Source: Caldicellulosiruptor owensensis OL
GTDB taxonomy: Bacteria > Bacillota > Thermoanaerobacteria > Caldicellulosiruptorales > Caldicellulosiruptoraceae
Length of the DNA stretch: 64,000 nt
Reading direction: 5' to 3'
Assembly (NCBI RefSeq): GCF_000166335.1
Contig: NC_014657.1
Location: 1,656,501 to 1,720,500 of the forward strand
Made by a program: the position numbers and the translations under genes. Positions 53,277-62,222 of the stretch are shown here, piece by piece. Positions within the stretch are counted from its first letter, which is position 1. Every line of letters starts with the position of its first letter. The notes under the pieces are model-generated. The model made no database searches. It worked only from the letters and a program-made list of their open reading frames with translations, and was not told where the DNA came from.

Positions 53277-54665
53277 TTATAATTTATTTGCAATCTCGCG
53301 GGCAATCAAAACCCCATTCACACTCGCCTGCATAAGTCCTCTTGTAATTCCCGCTCCATCGCCACCAAAATAGAGGTTTTGTATTGTCAAACACTCAAAA
53401 TTATTCTTGACTTTTACCTCGTTTGAATAAAACTTAACCTCAACACCATAAAGCAGTGTGTCAAACGATGCAACCCCCTGCACAACATAATCCAAGGCTT
53501 CAATCATCTCTTTTATATCAAGCATAATCCTGTATGGCAAAACAAGGCTCAAATCCCCTGCTACTGCATCTTGCAATGTAGGAACGACAGAGTTTCTCCT
53601 TATTCTCTCCTCGTTAGACCTTCTTCCTCTAATAAAGTCCCCATAACGTTGCACAAGTACCTTCCCACCCGATAGCATATTGGCAAGTTCTGCAATGTAC
53701 TTTCCATATTTTATACTGTCTTTGAACGGATCAGTAAAATGTTTTGAGACAAGCAGCGCAAAGTTTGTGTTATCACTTTTGATATTTTTATAACTGTGTC
53801 CATTTACAACTGCCAAATTGTCATAGTGTTCAACCGCAACATATCCGCCAGGGTTCATGCAAAATGTTCTTACTTTGTCATCAAAGGTTTTAGTATAGTA
53901 TATAAACTTACTCTCATATAGATGTTCGGTAATGCCTTTCCATATATGATTTGGTGTTTCTACCCTAACTCCTATGTCAACCCTGTTATTCTCACATGGG
54001 ATATTATACTTTTCTATTATCTTCGAAAGCCAGGTTGCTCCCTCACGTCCAACACATATCACAACATTTTTTGCATGATACACATTACCATCCTCAGCAA
54101 CAACACCTGCCACTTTCCCATCTTCCACAACCAAATCTTTTACAGATGTCCTGAATCTTATTTCAACGTTATTTGCCAGAAGAAAATCCTGAAGTCTTTT
54201 ATATATCTTTTTTGCCTCTTCGGTGCCAAGATGTCTTATTGGACTTTCAACAAGCATTAGATTTGCAACAGTTGCTTTCCTTTTTATTTCCTCAATCACT
54301 TGACTATTTGTACCGTATACTTTACTATCTGCTCCATTTTCAAGGTATATGCTGTCTACGTATTTTATTAGTTCCATTGCTTTGTGTTGCCCAACAAATT
54401 CTTGAATTCTGCCACCAACATTTGGTGATAAAGATAATTTCCCATCAGAAAACGCTCCTGCACCTGAAAATCCAGTTGTTATATTACAAGGTTTGCAAGA
54501 TATACAGACATTTGTAACTCTTTTGGGACATTCTCTTGATTCAATATCTCTTCCCTTTTCAAAAATTATAACCTTTGCAAACGAATTACTTTTTATAAGT
54601 TCATATGCTGTAAATATTCCACATGGTCCTGCTCCTACAATTATAACATCATACACTTTACTCAT
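53277..54665 (-). CDS. COG2509-type FAD-dependent oxidoreductase
   Basis: 462 residues. N-terminal FAD loop GAGPCGIFTAYEL, a Cys-rich CISCKPCNITTGFSGAGAFSDGK segment, GREGATWLSK, and the C-terminal YFGGDGAGITRGLMQA FAD motif. This uncharacterised flavoprotein family is widespread; substrate unknown. It is monocistronic with a terminator. Confidence 0.88.
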   Translation of the reverse strand: MSKVYDVIIVGAGPCGIFTAYELIKSNSFAKVIIFEKGRDIESRECPKRVTNVCISCKPCNITTGFSGAGAFSDGKLSLSPNVGGRIQEFVGQHKAMELIKYVDSIYLENGADSKVYGTNSQVIEEIKRKATVANLMLVESPIRHLGTEEAKKIYKRLQDFLLANNVEIRFRTSVKDLVVEDGKVAGVVAEDGNVYHAKNVVICVGREGATWLSKIIEKYNIPCENNRVDIGVRVETPNHIWKGITEHLYESKFIYYTKTFDDKVRTFCMNPGGYVAVEHYDNLAVVNGHSYKNIKSDNTNFALLVSKHFTDPFKDSIKYGKYIAELANMLSGGKVLVQRYGDFIRGRRSNEERIRRNSVVPTLQDAVAGDLSLVLPYRIMLDIKEMIEALDYVVQGVASFDTLLYGVEVKFYSNEVKVKNNFECLTIQNLYFGGDGAGITRGLMQASVNGVLIAREIANKL

Positions 54666-54763
54666 ATATCTTTCATCACCCTTCTGACTTTTTACAGAAT
54701 AAAATCCATTTGAAATATTACAACAAACAATTAAATTTGTCTATCAAAAATTTACACACTTTT

Positions 54764-54791
54764 TTAACAATTGAGAAATGAAAAATATAAA
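54764..54791 (+). promoter_or_regulatory. Candidate promoter for the secreted coiled-coil gene
   Basis: TTAACA (54764-54769), 16-bp spacer and TATAAA (54786-54791), ~55 bp before the start codon. Confidence 0.45.
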
Positions 54792-54846
54792 TATAAGAGG
54801 TATTATTAAAATAGAAGAAAAATTTTACAAGGAGGCAAGATTAAAT

Positions 54847-55896
54847 ATGATGAAAAGAAAATTGATAAGCTTGATTTTAGTTTTTATCTTTACATTAGCC
54901 ATATTACTACCAGCATACGCTGACCAGGATGTATCAGGAACCTCATCTTCACAAACAGTGACAAACACTACTTATGACACCACATATGCCCAAACTTATC
55001 AAACACCACAAGTTGACGTTTCTACGCAAACATACAATACTCAAAACTCAACTACCACAAATACAACCTACTCTATAACTTACAGTACCAATTCAACAAA
55101 TGAGGTTATTCCACCAATCGCAAATGATAACGCAAATATTAAAGAGCCTCAAAACATTACAAAAGAGCAGAGAAAAATTGTTAATAGTCTTATTTTGCAA
55201 ATAAACCAGCTAAAAGCTAAGTTTAACAAAATCAATGCTGAAGTTAATTATCTGAGGGCAAAAATAAATTCATATATTCTCGCTGCTAAAAGATTTGATA
55301 AGAACTTTTTTACTCAGGAAATGAATGTAAAAATAAATGAAGTAAAAAAAGCAATATCTGAACTTCAAAAAGAGCTTAGTAAAAAGAACATTTCTTCTTC
55401 AAAACTTAATGAACTGAAGGCAAAACTTGATCAAAAACTTAATGAACTTAATGTGTATCAAGAAGTATATCAGAAACAACAACAGGAAGCTGTAAATCAA
55501 GCAGTTTATCAGATAAACCAGCTTGTAAACCAGATTCAGCCAACAGTAAATCAAAAAGTATATCAAATAAATATTATTGAAAAACAAATAAAGGTAAAAC
55601 TTTCTGAATATCATCAACTTCAAAAAAACAAAGATTTTAATAAAATGATTGCTACATTAAATGAACTTAAAAACTTATATCAGCAAAAAGTTAATTTGAT
55701 TACTGAAATTAAAAATATTTATGCGGACATTCTTTCTAAATTAGATAATATCGTAAAAAATGCATTGAATACGCCCAAAAAATATGAAAAGCCTGCTCCT
55801 GCTCCAGAGAAAAAAATAACTGTCCCCGGAAAAGGAAATACTAAGATAGAAATAAGAATTGTTCCTCAAAAGCCGCAAAAAGACAAGAAAAAATAA
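54847..55896 (+). CDS. Secreted coiled-coil protein with Thr/Tyr/Gln-rich N-terminus
   Basis: I choose the tandem ATGs at 54847/54850 because AAGGAGG lies 11 nt upstream; the longer frame from 54778 contains the promoter. A signal peptide ends near PAYA. A low-complexity stretch rich in Thr, Tyr, Gln and Asn (~28-95) follows, then a long coiled coil (~110-310) with heptads such as ILQINQLKAKFNKINAEVNY and an internal repeat QAVYQINQLVNQIQP / QKVYQINIIEKQIKV, then a Pro/Lys-rich tail. No family recognised; probably wall- or surface-associated. Confidence 0.7.
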   Translation: MMKRKLISLILVFIFTLAILLPAYADQDVSGTSSSQTVTNTTYDTTYAQTYQTPQVDVSTQTYNTQNSTTTNTTYSITYSTNSTNEVIPPIANDNANIKEPQNITKEQRKIVNSLILQINQLKAKFNKINAEVNYLRAKINSYILAAKRFDKNFFTQEMNVKINEVKKAISELQKELSKKNISSSKLNELKAKLDQKLNELNVYQEVYQKQQQEAVNQAVYQINQLVNQIQPTVNQKVYQINIIEKQIKVKLSEYHQLQKNKDFNKMIATLNELKNLYQQKVNLITEIKNIYADILSKLDNIVKNALNTPKKYEKPAPAPEKKITVPGKGNTKIEIRIVPQKPQKDKKK

Positions 55897-55918
55897 ACTC
55901 TGATTTAGCCACAAAAAA

Positions 55919-55960
55919 AGGTGTACATCCGAAAAAGAAAGATGTACACCTAATTTTTTT
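55919..55960. terminator. Bidirectional terminator between convergent genes
   Basis: A perfect 11-bp stem AGGTGTACATC (55919-55929) / GATGTACACCT (55941-55951) is flanked by AAAAAAA on the left and TTTTTTT on the right, so it works on both strands. Confidence 0.9.
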
Positions 55961-56693
55961 CTACAAGATACTTCCAGTATTTTTTAGGCATGTTTTGTTG
56001 CTGAAGTTTCAAATTCTTCCGTTCTTCAATTGCCATTGATTTGAAATACTTTTTCCAAAGCATTTGAACCATCTCATCCTCTTTGATTACTTCAAATTTC
56101 AGGTTATTATTATTGAGGAATTGGAGCTTTTTTCTATCATAAAGAGCAACTTTGTTCCGTCTAACATCATGAATGACCCAGTTAAATTCATTCAACCTGC
56201 CTTTGAAAAAGAATGCAACTGGTTTTATTATGTCATTTTCTGGCTCAAACTTAGCATAAAGAAACCCTTTATCTGTCTCATAAAACCTCATAAGCCCCAT
56301 GTACTTTCCTATTTCCCTGCTAACCTTTTTTGCCATCTTTTCAACTGCATTTACTAAATCATCACTGTAAAGATACTTTATCTTTTTGCCATGCTCAAAT
56401 ACAAAAAATAGATATCTCAAAATATAACCCTCTTTGTCCTTAGTATCTGATAAAAATGCATAATAAATCTTTTTGAAAACACTGTTATCAGCTTTTTCAA
56501 TTATGCCCTTTCTCATTTCCAAAAACGTTTTTAAATCATTTTGAACCTCTCTTACACTATCTATAAACATCGGCTGGTACTCATTTTTTGAAACAATTAT
56601 AGCCCTATCTTTACCTATACCTTCAGAAATTATGTGAAATGCCACACACATAAAACCTTCGAATGTTCCGTCATACAAAAATATTTTGTACAT
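55950..56693 (-). CDS. DUF4130 / TIGR03915-type partner of the radical-SAM protein
   Basis: 247 residues beginning MYKIFLYDGTFEGFMCVAFH, the family's hallmark start. Middle RYLFFVFEHGKKI and C-terminal AFFFKGRLNEFNWVIHD, ... KKYFKSMAIEERKNLKLQQQ also fit. It is encoded 3 bp after the radical-SAM gene. The pair is proposed in the literature to act on nucleic acid (DNA modification or repair), but the reaction is unknown. Confidence 0.8.
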   Translation of the reverse strand: MYKIFLYDGTFEGFMCVAFHIISEGIGKDRAIIVSKNEYQPMFIDSVREVQNDLKTFLEMRKGIIEKADNSVFKKIYYAFLSDTKDKEGYILRYLFFVFEHGKKIKYLYSDDLVNAVEKMAKKVSREIGKYMGLMRFYETDKGFLYAKFEPENDIIKPVAFFFKGRLNEFNWVIHDVRRNKVALYDRKKLQFLNNNNLKFEVIKEDEMVQMLWKKYFKSMAIEERKNLKLQQQNMPKKYWKYLVEKN

Positions 56694-56696
56694 CTT

Positions 56697-57944
56697 TTAA
56701 ATCTCCCCTGTTATCACAGATGTAAATACTTCCCTATCAAAAAAGGAAAGCTGCCGAGGTCTTTGCAAAGAATTTTTATCTATGAGTTTTTGCTTTATTT
56801 TCTCAGGTGGCAAATCAATCAAAAACCTTTCAAATGTCTTGCCGTTGCATGTTAAAAAATATTTTGCTCTTTTTAGAACAACACCCATCTTTTTTAAATC
56901 CTCAAAATCCAGAGAATGAAATACCCTATTTTTTATTATCCTCCTTGCACTTTTTATGCCAACTCCCGGCACTCTTATGAGTTCTTCATAGCTTGCTCTG
57001 TTCACCTCTACAGGAAACCTATCAAGATTTCTGAGCGCCCACATCACTTTCGGGTCAACTTCAAGGTCCAGGTTTTCATCCTTGCTTTTAAAAAGCTCAT
57101 CAGCAGAAAAGTTATAAACCCTTATCAGCCAGTCTGCCTGATAGAGTCTGTGTTCACGCAAAAGTGGTGGACTCTCCACTTTCAATATTCTTGGGTCGTG
57201 ATTTACAGGCGTGTATGCAGAATAGTATACCCTTTTGAGCTTAAACTTCTTGTAAAGGTGCTGGCTTAAGTTGATTATTTTATAATCACTGTCATCTGTT
57301 GCACCAATGATCATTTGAGTGCTCTGACCGGCCGATACAAAATTTTTCTCTTCTTCAGCTACTTTTGTTATAAACTCCATGGGCTTTAATATACTCTCTT
57401 TTGTTTTATTGGGACAGAGAAGCCTTAAGCTCTTTTCAGACGGAAGTTCAATATTGACGCTCATTCTATCAGCCAGAAATCCAGTTTTCTTTATCAAATC
57501 AAGTGATGCATAGGGAATAGCTTTAACATGTATATATCCATTAAACTGGTACTTGAATCTCAACAACCAAACTGTTCGAAAGAGCATCTCCATCGTCCAG
57601 TCAGGAGAATTTTTGATGGCAGAGCTCAAAAAAAGACCCTCTATATAGTTTCTCTTGTAAAAGTTTATGGTCAGCTCAGCAACTTCTTGAGGCGTAAATG
57701 TTGCCCTTTTTATATCATTGCTCTTTCTATTTATACAATAAGCGCAGTCAAAAATACATTCATTGGTAAAAAGAACTTTAAGAAGGGATATACAACGTCC
57801 ATCATCTGTCCAGCTATGGCAAATACCTGCAGAAAATGTTGAACCAATACCAAAATGTTTTTCCCTTTTGCTCCCACTTGATGCACATGAAACATCATAT
57901 TTTGCAGCAGCACCAAGCACCTCAAGTTTTTCAAGTATATCCAT
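56697..57944 (-). CDS. Radical-SAM protein with helix-hairpin-helix domain (TIGR03916-type, putative DNA modification/repair)
   Basis: 415 residues from the ATG at 57944 (GAAGTGA upstream; GTG at 57953 is the alternative). The cluster motif is CIFDCAYC (CX3CX2C) at ~50, followed by ATFTPQEVAELTINFYKRN. A C-terminal helix-hairpin-helix, LIRVPGVGIKSARRIIKNR, suggests binding to DNA. It lies 3 bp before its DUF4130 partner. Confidence 0.88.
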   Translation of the reverse strand: MDILEKLEVLGAAAKYDVSCASSGSKREKHFGIGSTFSAGICHSWTDDGRCISLLKVLFTNECIFDCAYCINRKSNDIKRATFTPQEVAELTINFYKRNYIEGLFLSSAIKNSPDWTMEMLFRTVWLLRFKYQFNGYIHVKAIPYASLDLIKKTGFLADRMSVNIELPSEKSLRLLCPNKTKESILKPMEFITKVAEEEKNFVSAGQSTQMIIGATDDSDYKIINLSQHLYKKFKLKRVYYSAYTPVNHDPRILKVESPPLLREHRLYQADWLIRVYNFSADELFKSKDENLDLEVDPKVMWALRNLDRFPVEVNRASYEELIRVPGVGIKSARRIIKNRVFHSLDFEDLKKMGVVLKRAKYFLTCNGKTFERFLIDLPPEKIKQKLIDKNSLQRPRQLSFFDREVFTSVITGEI

Positions 57945-57995
57945 ATAAATCACTTCTTTTTTTTTAAAGACTATGTGTAGTTAATTTATACCTAT

Positions 57996-58024
57996 ATAAT
58001 AACCGAATATATATTCTATTTCAA
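57996..58024 (-). promoter_or_regulatory. Promoter of the radical-SAM/DUF4130 pair
   Basis: Minus-strand TTGAAA (58019-58024), 17-bp spacer and TATTAT (57996-58001), ~50 bp before the start. Confidence 0.6.
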
Positions 58025-58030
58025 GAGAAA

Positions 58031-58072
58031 ATTAAGAGACCCCTTTCTACAGGTATGAAGAGAAAAGGGCCT
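58031..58072 (-). terminator. Terminator downstream of the GH42 operon
   Basis: Minus strand: AAGAGGCCCTTTT pairs imperfectly with AAAGGGGTCTCTT around CTCTTCATACCTGTAG, followed by an AT-rich run (AATTTTC). It is ~100 bp after the GH42 stop. Confidence 0.6.
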
Positions 58073-58092
58073 CTTACTATTCTTTTGTGGCT

Positions 58093-58167
58093 TCAACACC
58101 AGAATCCTTTAGCGACATTCTGTACTGCCACCTCTATTGTAGTTATCAGGGGGTAGTATCTGCGGTT
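58093..58167 (-). other. Possible coding remnant downstream of GH42
   Basis: A 24-codon open frame immediately after the GH42 stop, in another frame, reads NRRYYPLITTIEVAVQNVAK (then GFWC and a stop). It reads like the end of a real protein but has no start and no match I can name. It may be a decayed gene or chance. Confidence 0.2.
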
Positions 58168-58169
58168 TT

Positions 58170-60209
58170 TTAACCTTTTAATCTTCTTAGTATCATAACC
58201 TCTTTGGATGCAAGAGTAGCTTTTCCGCCCAAAACCTTCTGTGTTATCAACTCATAATACTCATCTTTAAGCTCAATATTTACATCATAACCATTGAAAT
58301 TCAAAAGAAACACATATTCATTCCCATTCTTTTCTCTTTTTGTTACTTCAACACCTTCTGGCACAGGTAATATTGGTTGTACACCAGCCTTTTCAGCGTA
58401 GAACTTAACAAGCCCCTCTATAAATCTCTGTTCTGGTCTTGTTCCAATATAAATTGCCTTTCCATTTCCATAATCGTTTTCAACAACTGCTGGCATTTTG
58501 CTGTAATAATCCTGTTCATAGTAAGCAAGCGCCTTTGCACCTTCAAGGTGAATAACGTCGCAGATAAAATCACATTCGTATTTTCCGTCAAGCATACCTA
58601 TAGGTTTTTCAAGTATAATAGCATTTTTCATATCAGGGAAAAGTGCATCAATCTCCTCAACCCAGATACCACAGAGTTTCCTAAACCAACCCGGATAGCC
58701 GCCAAGAATTACTCTGTCATTTTCATCAACAAGTCCTGATAGATATGTTGTAATAAATATTCCACCGTTTTTTACATAGTTTTCTATGTTCTTTGCACTT
58801 TCTTTGTCAAGAAGATACAAAAGTGGTGCAACAACAAGCTTGTACCTTGTTAAATCCTCTTTCGGGTCAACAACATCCACATTTGTTTTCAACTTATATA
58901 GAGCTCTGTAGTACGCATCTACATGTTCAAGGTAAGATATATCATTTCTAAATCCCATACTCTCTTCAAGAGCCCACCAGTTTTCCCAGTCAAACAAAAG
59001 TGCAACCTCACTCTTGATTGTTGATTCCAATATCTCATCTAAATATAAAAGTTCGTCGCCAATCTTTTTAAGCTCCTTGCTCACCCTTGTCTCAAGGTGT
59101 CCAACATGCGGAACCATTGCAGAGTGAAACTTTTCACACGAAGCAACCGACTGTCTCCACTGGAAATACAGTACAGAATCAGCTCCGTGTGCAATTGCAT
59201 GATAGCTCAAAAGCCTTATCATACCAGGTCTTTTTGCAGAGTTGTACCACTGCCAGTTTGTCTGACTTGGTGTTTGTTCCATTAATATGAAAGACTGGTC
59301 TCTTTTGAGCCCCCTCATAAGGTCATGTTTGAATGCAACAGAGCTTGGTACATCTTTTATCGAAGGGTAATTGTCCCATGATACAATGTCCATATGTTTT
59401 GCCCATTTGTGATAGTCAAGAGGTTTGAACGGTCCCATCAAGTTTGTTGTAACAGGGACGTCTGGCATGTATTTTTTGATAATCTCAACTTCCATTTTAT
59501 AAAGATTTAGAAGGCTGTCTGACATAAACCTCTTGTAATCAAGCGAAAGTCCCTGGAATGAGCTTTTCTGCCTTCCAGGCAAATATTCATATTCCTCGTT
59601 CAGATACGATGGAACTTCTATCTCATCCCAATCATAAAATGTATGTCCCCAGAAAGCTGTGTTCCACCTCTTGTTAAGCTCATCCAATGTTTTATATCTA
59701 TCTTTTAGCCACTGTCTAAAGGCTTTCGCACAGTTTTCACAGTAGCAGTAAGGACCATATTCGTTACTGATGTGCCACATTATAACTGCAGGATGGTCTT
59801 TATACCTTTTTACCATCTCTTCAACAATTCTTCTTGCTGCATTTTTGAAGTTTGGACTGTTGGGACAGTAATTTTGTCTTGCTCCATGTTTTCTCTTTCT
59901 TCCATGAATATCAACAGGAAGCACGTCAAAATACTTTTTAGAAAGCCATGCTGGCTGAGAAGCTGTAGGTGTTGCCAAGATGACATGTATACCATTTGAA
60001 TAGAGCTTATTGATTATTTTATCAAGCCATTCAAATGTAAATTCATCTTCATTTGGCTGAAGCTGTGCCCATGAAAATATTGGCATAGAAACTGCATTTA
60101 CATTATAGTATTTCATAAATTCAATGTCCTTTTCCCACACATCCTCTGTCCACTGGTCAGGATTGTAGTCTCCACCGTACAAAAATTTTTTCAGCTTGAT
60201 TTTGCCCAT
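58170..60209 (-). CDS. GH42 beta-galactosidase
   Basis: 679 residues, no signal peptide. GH42 start YGGDYNPDQW; acid/base E150 in WHISNEYGPY; nucleophile E311 in FILMEQTPSQ; Cys-type zinc cluster (C115 and C155/C157/C160 in CYCENC). Length and the trimerisation/beta domains are normal. It hydrolyses beta-galactosides (or alpha-L-arabinopyranosides in some members) taken into the cell. Last gene of a three-gene operon with an ASRT-like gene and an esterase. Confidence 0.95.
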   Translation of the reverse strand: MGKIKLKKFLYGGDYNPDQWTEDVWEKDIEFMKYYNVNAVSMPIFSWAQLQPNEDEFTFEWLDKIINKLYSNGIHVILATPTASQPAWLSKKYFDVLPVDIHGRKRKHGARQNYCPNSPNFKNAARRIVEEMVKRYKDHPAVIMWHISNEYGPYCYCENCAKAFRQWLKDRYKTLDELNKRWNTAFWGHTFYDWDEIEVPSYLNEEYEYLPGRQKSSFQGLSLDYKRFMSDSLLNLYKMEVEIIKKYMPDVPVTTNLMGPFKPLDYHKWAKHMDIVSWDNYPSIKDVPSSVAFKHDLMRGLKRDQSFILMEQTPSQTNWQWYNSAKRPGMIRLLSYHAIAHGADSVLYFQWRQSVASCEKFHSAMVPHVGHLETRVSKELKKIGDELLYLDEILESTIKSEVALLFDWENWWALEESMGFRNDISYLEHVDAYYRALYKLKTNVDVVDPKEDLTRYKLVVAPLLYLLDKESAKNIENYVKNGGIFITTYLSGLVDENDRVILGGYPGWFRKLCGIWVEEIDALFPDMKNAIILEKPIGMLDGKYECDFICDVIHLEGAKALAYYEQDYYSKMPAVVENDYGNGKAIYIGTRPEQRFIEGLVKFYAEKAGVQPILPVPEGVEVTKREKNGNEYVFLLNFNGYDVNIELKDEYYELITQKVLGGKATLASKEVMILRRLKG

Positions 60210-60248
60210 TATAAAAGCCTCCTTTTAAAATATAATGTCTGCTTACCC

Positions 60249-60620
60249 TTACTCAATCGGAAAACCAATAACGCTCAAAAGCGCCATATTGCCAAGTCTC
60301 GTGTCAAGACGTGACATTTGAACAACAATCTCTTTGTCACTCTCAACAACAAGAGAATATGGAACTTCTTTTGGAATAATTAGGCCTCCTATCAGCTCTG
60401 GCTTATTTAACCAGGTATGAATTGTTCTTCTTGCCTTGACAATAAAATAGTCACTTTCGACTGGTTCTCTGTCTTCAAAAAACACAGTAAGCTTTACTTT
60501 TGCGTCGCTATCCCCTGTGTTTACTATACACAAACACTCATGACCAGGAATTGACATTGAACCTTCTGATGGAATGTAACCATCTGGTATCACCCAAACT
60601 TTTTTCCCCAGATGTTTCAA
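60249..60620 (-). CDS. ASRT-family (Anabaena sensory rhodopsin transducer-like, TM1070-type) protein
   Basis: TTG start with a strong AGGAGGT site. 123 residues: GKKVWVIPDGYIPSEGS, GHECLCIVNTGDSDAKVKL and FFEDREP are the family's signature segments. It forms a small beta-sandwich tetramer in known structures. No rhodopsin is encoded nearby; in thermophiles these proteins sit in sugar-utilisation operons and may bind carbohydrate. It is sandwiched between the esterase and GH42 genes. Confidence 0.82.
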   Translation of the reverse strand: MKHLGKKVWVIPDGYIPSEGSMSIPGHECLCIVNTGDSDAKVKLTVFFEDREPVESDYFIVKARRTIHTWLNKPELIGGLIIPKEVPYSLVVESDKEIVVQMSRLDTRLGNMALLSVIGFPIE

Positions 60621-60648
60621 ATTAATTACCTCCTCTCATTTGAAGATT

Positions 60649-61773
60649 TTACAAATTTTTTGCTATGTACTCCAAAGTATCTTTTTGCATATTTAAATTA
60701 AATTCATGCCCATTTGGATAAAATTTGTATTCAAATTGGTTACCACAATCAAAATTTACAAAGTAACTTTTTATCCTCTCTACAGCAGACTGCATTGCAT
60801 CTTTTGGAAAGAGACTATCATACTCACACTGCATAATAAAAAGTTTTCTTGGAGCAATCAAAGCTGCAACATCAGGCAGATCAAGAACCCTCGCAAAACC
60901 TGGAATATGAACCATAAAAGTATGTCTTGCAGTTTTGCCAAGCATTTTTTTGAATTCAGACATAAAAGCAATAATGATACTACATTTTATTTCATTTCTA
61001 AGGCTGCTCAAAAAAAGTGTCCTAAACCCCCCTAAGGAAAACCCCATACAAGCAATGCTGTTTTTGTCTATATCATCTCTTTGCAGAAGATAGTTAAACC
61101 ACGCCAAATCTTCATTTAACAAAATACTTGACCAGTTTGTCCCATAAAGATTGATGTTCTTGAATATAATAGGTTCAAGCTGTGAGGATATTTTATTGAA
61201 AATCCGTATGTATTCATATGAACCTTCCTCATAATTCAAAAGCTCATCTATTGAGTTGTCATCCGCCAAAAGCTCAATCAACTCAGTAGAAAGCCTTCTT
61301 TTCCCAAAATAAAATGCATCGTGTGAAAATACAGCAAACCCGTTTTTTACAAACTCTAACGCCCACGGCAATGATGAGTAAAATTTTTTCTGGTATTCAT
61401 TGACAAAAGTCTGGGTATTGTCTTGCCTGTATATTCTTTCTTTACCATAGTAGTAAAATCCACCATGGTCATGCAAAACAACCACCACAGGATAAGGTGG
61501 ATCCAAATCTCTTGGTTTTAAAAGCACAGCTTCTGAGTGAATATCATTTAAATTTCCAGCTATAATCTCTTCTTTAAATTCACCATGGTCAATCTCAAAT
61601 TTTTTATCTTCCCTGAATATCAGGCTTAAATTCAGGTAAAGAAGCGACGCCAATTTATCTACAATCTTTCTTTGCTCTTCAAAAATTTTCTGATTTGAAA
61701 CTTCTTCTCCCCACTTGGTGCTTTCAGAAAAACTGTTGTGTTTTCCAAAGTATTTCTCAAAAATTTCTGACAT
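60649..61773 (-). CDS. Alpha/beta-hydrolase, acetyl-xylan-esterase-like
   Basis: 374 residues from the ATG at 61773 (GAGGGG 6 nt upstream; a TTG at 61818 would be too far 5'). Catalytic triad: Ser246 in GFSLGG, Asp319 in CEYDSLF and His356 in NGHEF. HDHGGFYYYG forms the oxyanion region. No signal peptide, so it acts in the cytoplasm, perhaps deacetylating imported oligosaccharides before GH42 acts. Confidence 0.8.
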   Translation of the reverse strand: MSEIFEKYFGKHNSFSESTKWGEEVSNQKIFEEQRKIVDKLASLLYLNLSLIFREDKKFEIDHGEFKEEIIAGNLNDIHSEAVLLKPRDLDPPYPVVVVLHDHGGFYYYGKERIYRQDNTQTFVNEYQKKFYSSLPWALEFVKNGFAVFSHDAFYFGKRRLSTELIELLADDNSIDELLNYEEGSYEYIRIFNKISSQLEPIIFKNINLYGTNWSSILLNEDLAWFNYLLQRDDIDKNSIACMGFSLGGFRTLFLSSLRNEIKCSIIIAFMSEFKKMLGKTARHTFMVHIPGFARVLDLPDVAALIAPRKLFIMQCEYDSLFPKDAMQSAVERIKSYFVNFDCGNQFEYKFYPNGHEFNLNMQKDTLEYIAKNL

Positions 61774-61835
61774 CATTATCCCCTCAGATATCATTTTTTT
61801 ATGCCTTGTTAATTGCAAATGTTGGATTTGTTCTT

Positions 61836-61864
61836 ATTATACTACAACTTTTCTTTGGATTGAA
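61836..61864 (-). promoter_or_regulatory. Promoter of the esterase-ASRT-GH42 operon
   Basis: Minus-strand perfect TATAAT (61836-61841) ~60 bp before the esterase start; the -35 position TTCAAT (61859-61864) is weak at 17-bp spacing, so an activator may be needed. Confidence 0.45.
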
Positions 61865-61922
61865 TGATTTTGGTGTTTTGCAAATTAAGATTAATATCAA
61901 TATTTTAAGATATTTAAAAAGG

Positions 61923-61951
61923 TTGCAAATTCATTGATTTGATTTTATAAT
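61923..61951 (+). promoter_or_regulatory. Promoter of tRNA-Arg
   Basis: TTGCAA (61923-61928), 17-bp spacer and perfect TATAAT (61946-61951), ~25 bp before the tRNA 5' end. Confidence 0.7.
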
Positions 61952-61975
61952 TTAAATTGGTGTTATAAAATACAT

Positions 61976-62051
61976 GCGCCCGTAGCTCAGAGGATAGAGC
62001 GTAGGACTTCGAATCCTGTGGTCGGGGGTTCGACTCCCCCCGGGCGTGCCA
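61976..62051 (+). tRNA. tRNA-Arg (anticodon TCG)
   Basis: A full cloverleaf of 76 nt: acceptor GCGCCCG/CGGGCGT (one G-U), D arm GCTC/GAGC, anticodon stem TAGGA/TCCTG with loop CTTCGAA, T arm GGGGG/CCCCC with TTCGACT, and an encoded CCA end (62049-62051). The TCG anticodon reads CGA-type Arg codons. The tRNA gene is directly followed by a tyrosine recombinase gene and is the probable integration site. Confidence 0.96.
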
Positions 62052-62161
62052 AGTAGGATGTATCAAGGATTGAAGATGGTAGTAAAAGTTGGAAATTGGG
62101 ATTAAAAAGCAGCAAGTCCTGTGGGGAATGTATACCACAGGATTTTCACACTACCACAGGA
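62014..62161. repeat. Cluster of TCCTGTGG motifs between tRNA-Arg and the integrase
   Basis: TCCTGTGG occurs inside the tRNA (62014-62021) and at 62117-62124; its complement CCACAGGA occurs at 62135-62142 and 62154-62161. An 11-base match (AATCCTGTGGT) joins the tRNA copy and the inverted copy at 62134-62144. Copies two and three form a hairpin. These could be recombinase core and arm sites. The outer attachment copy is not in this window. Confidence 0.6.
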
Positions 62162-62222
62162 CTACCATACAGCAAGCCATGACCACCAATCGCAATAAAA
62201 AATGCGAGAGGTGGTTTTTATT

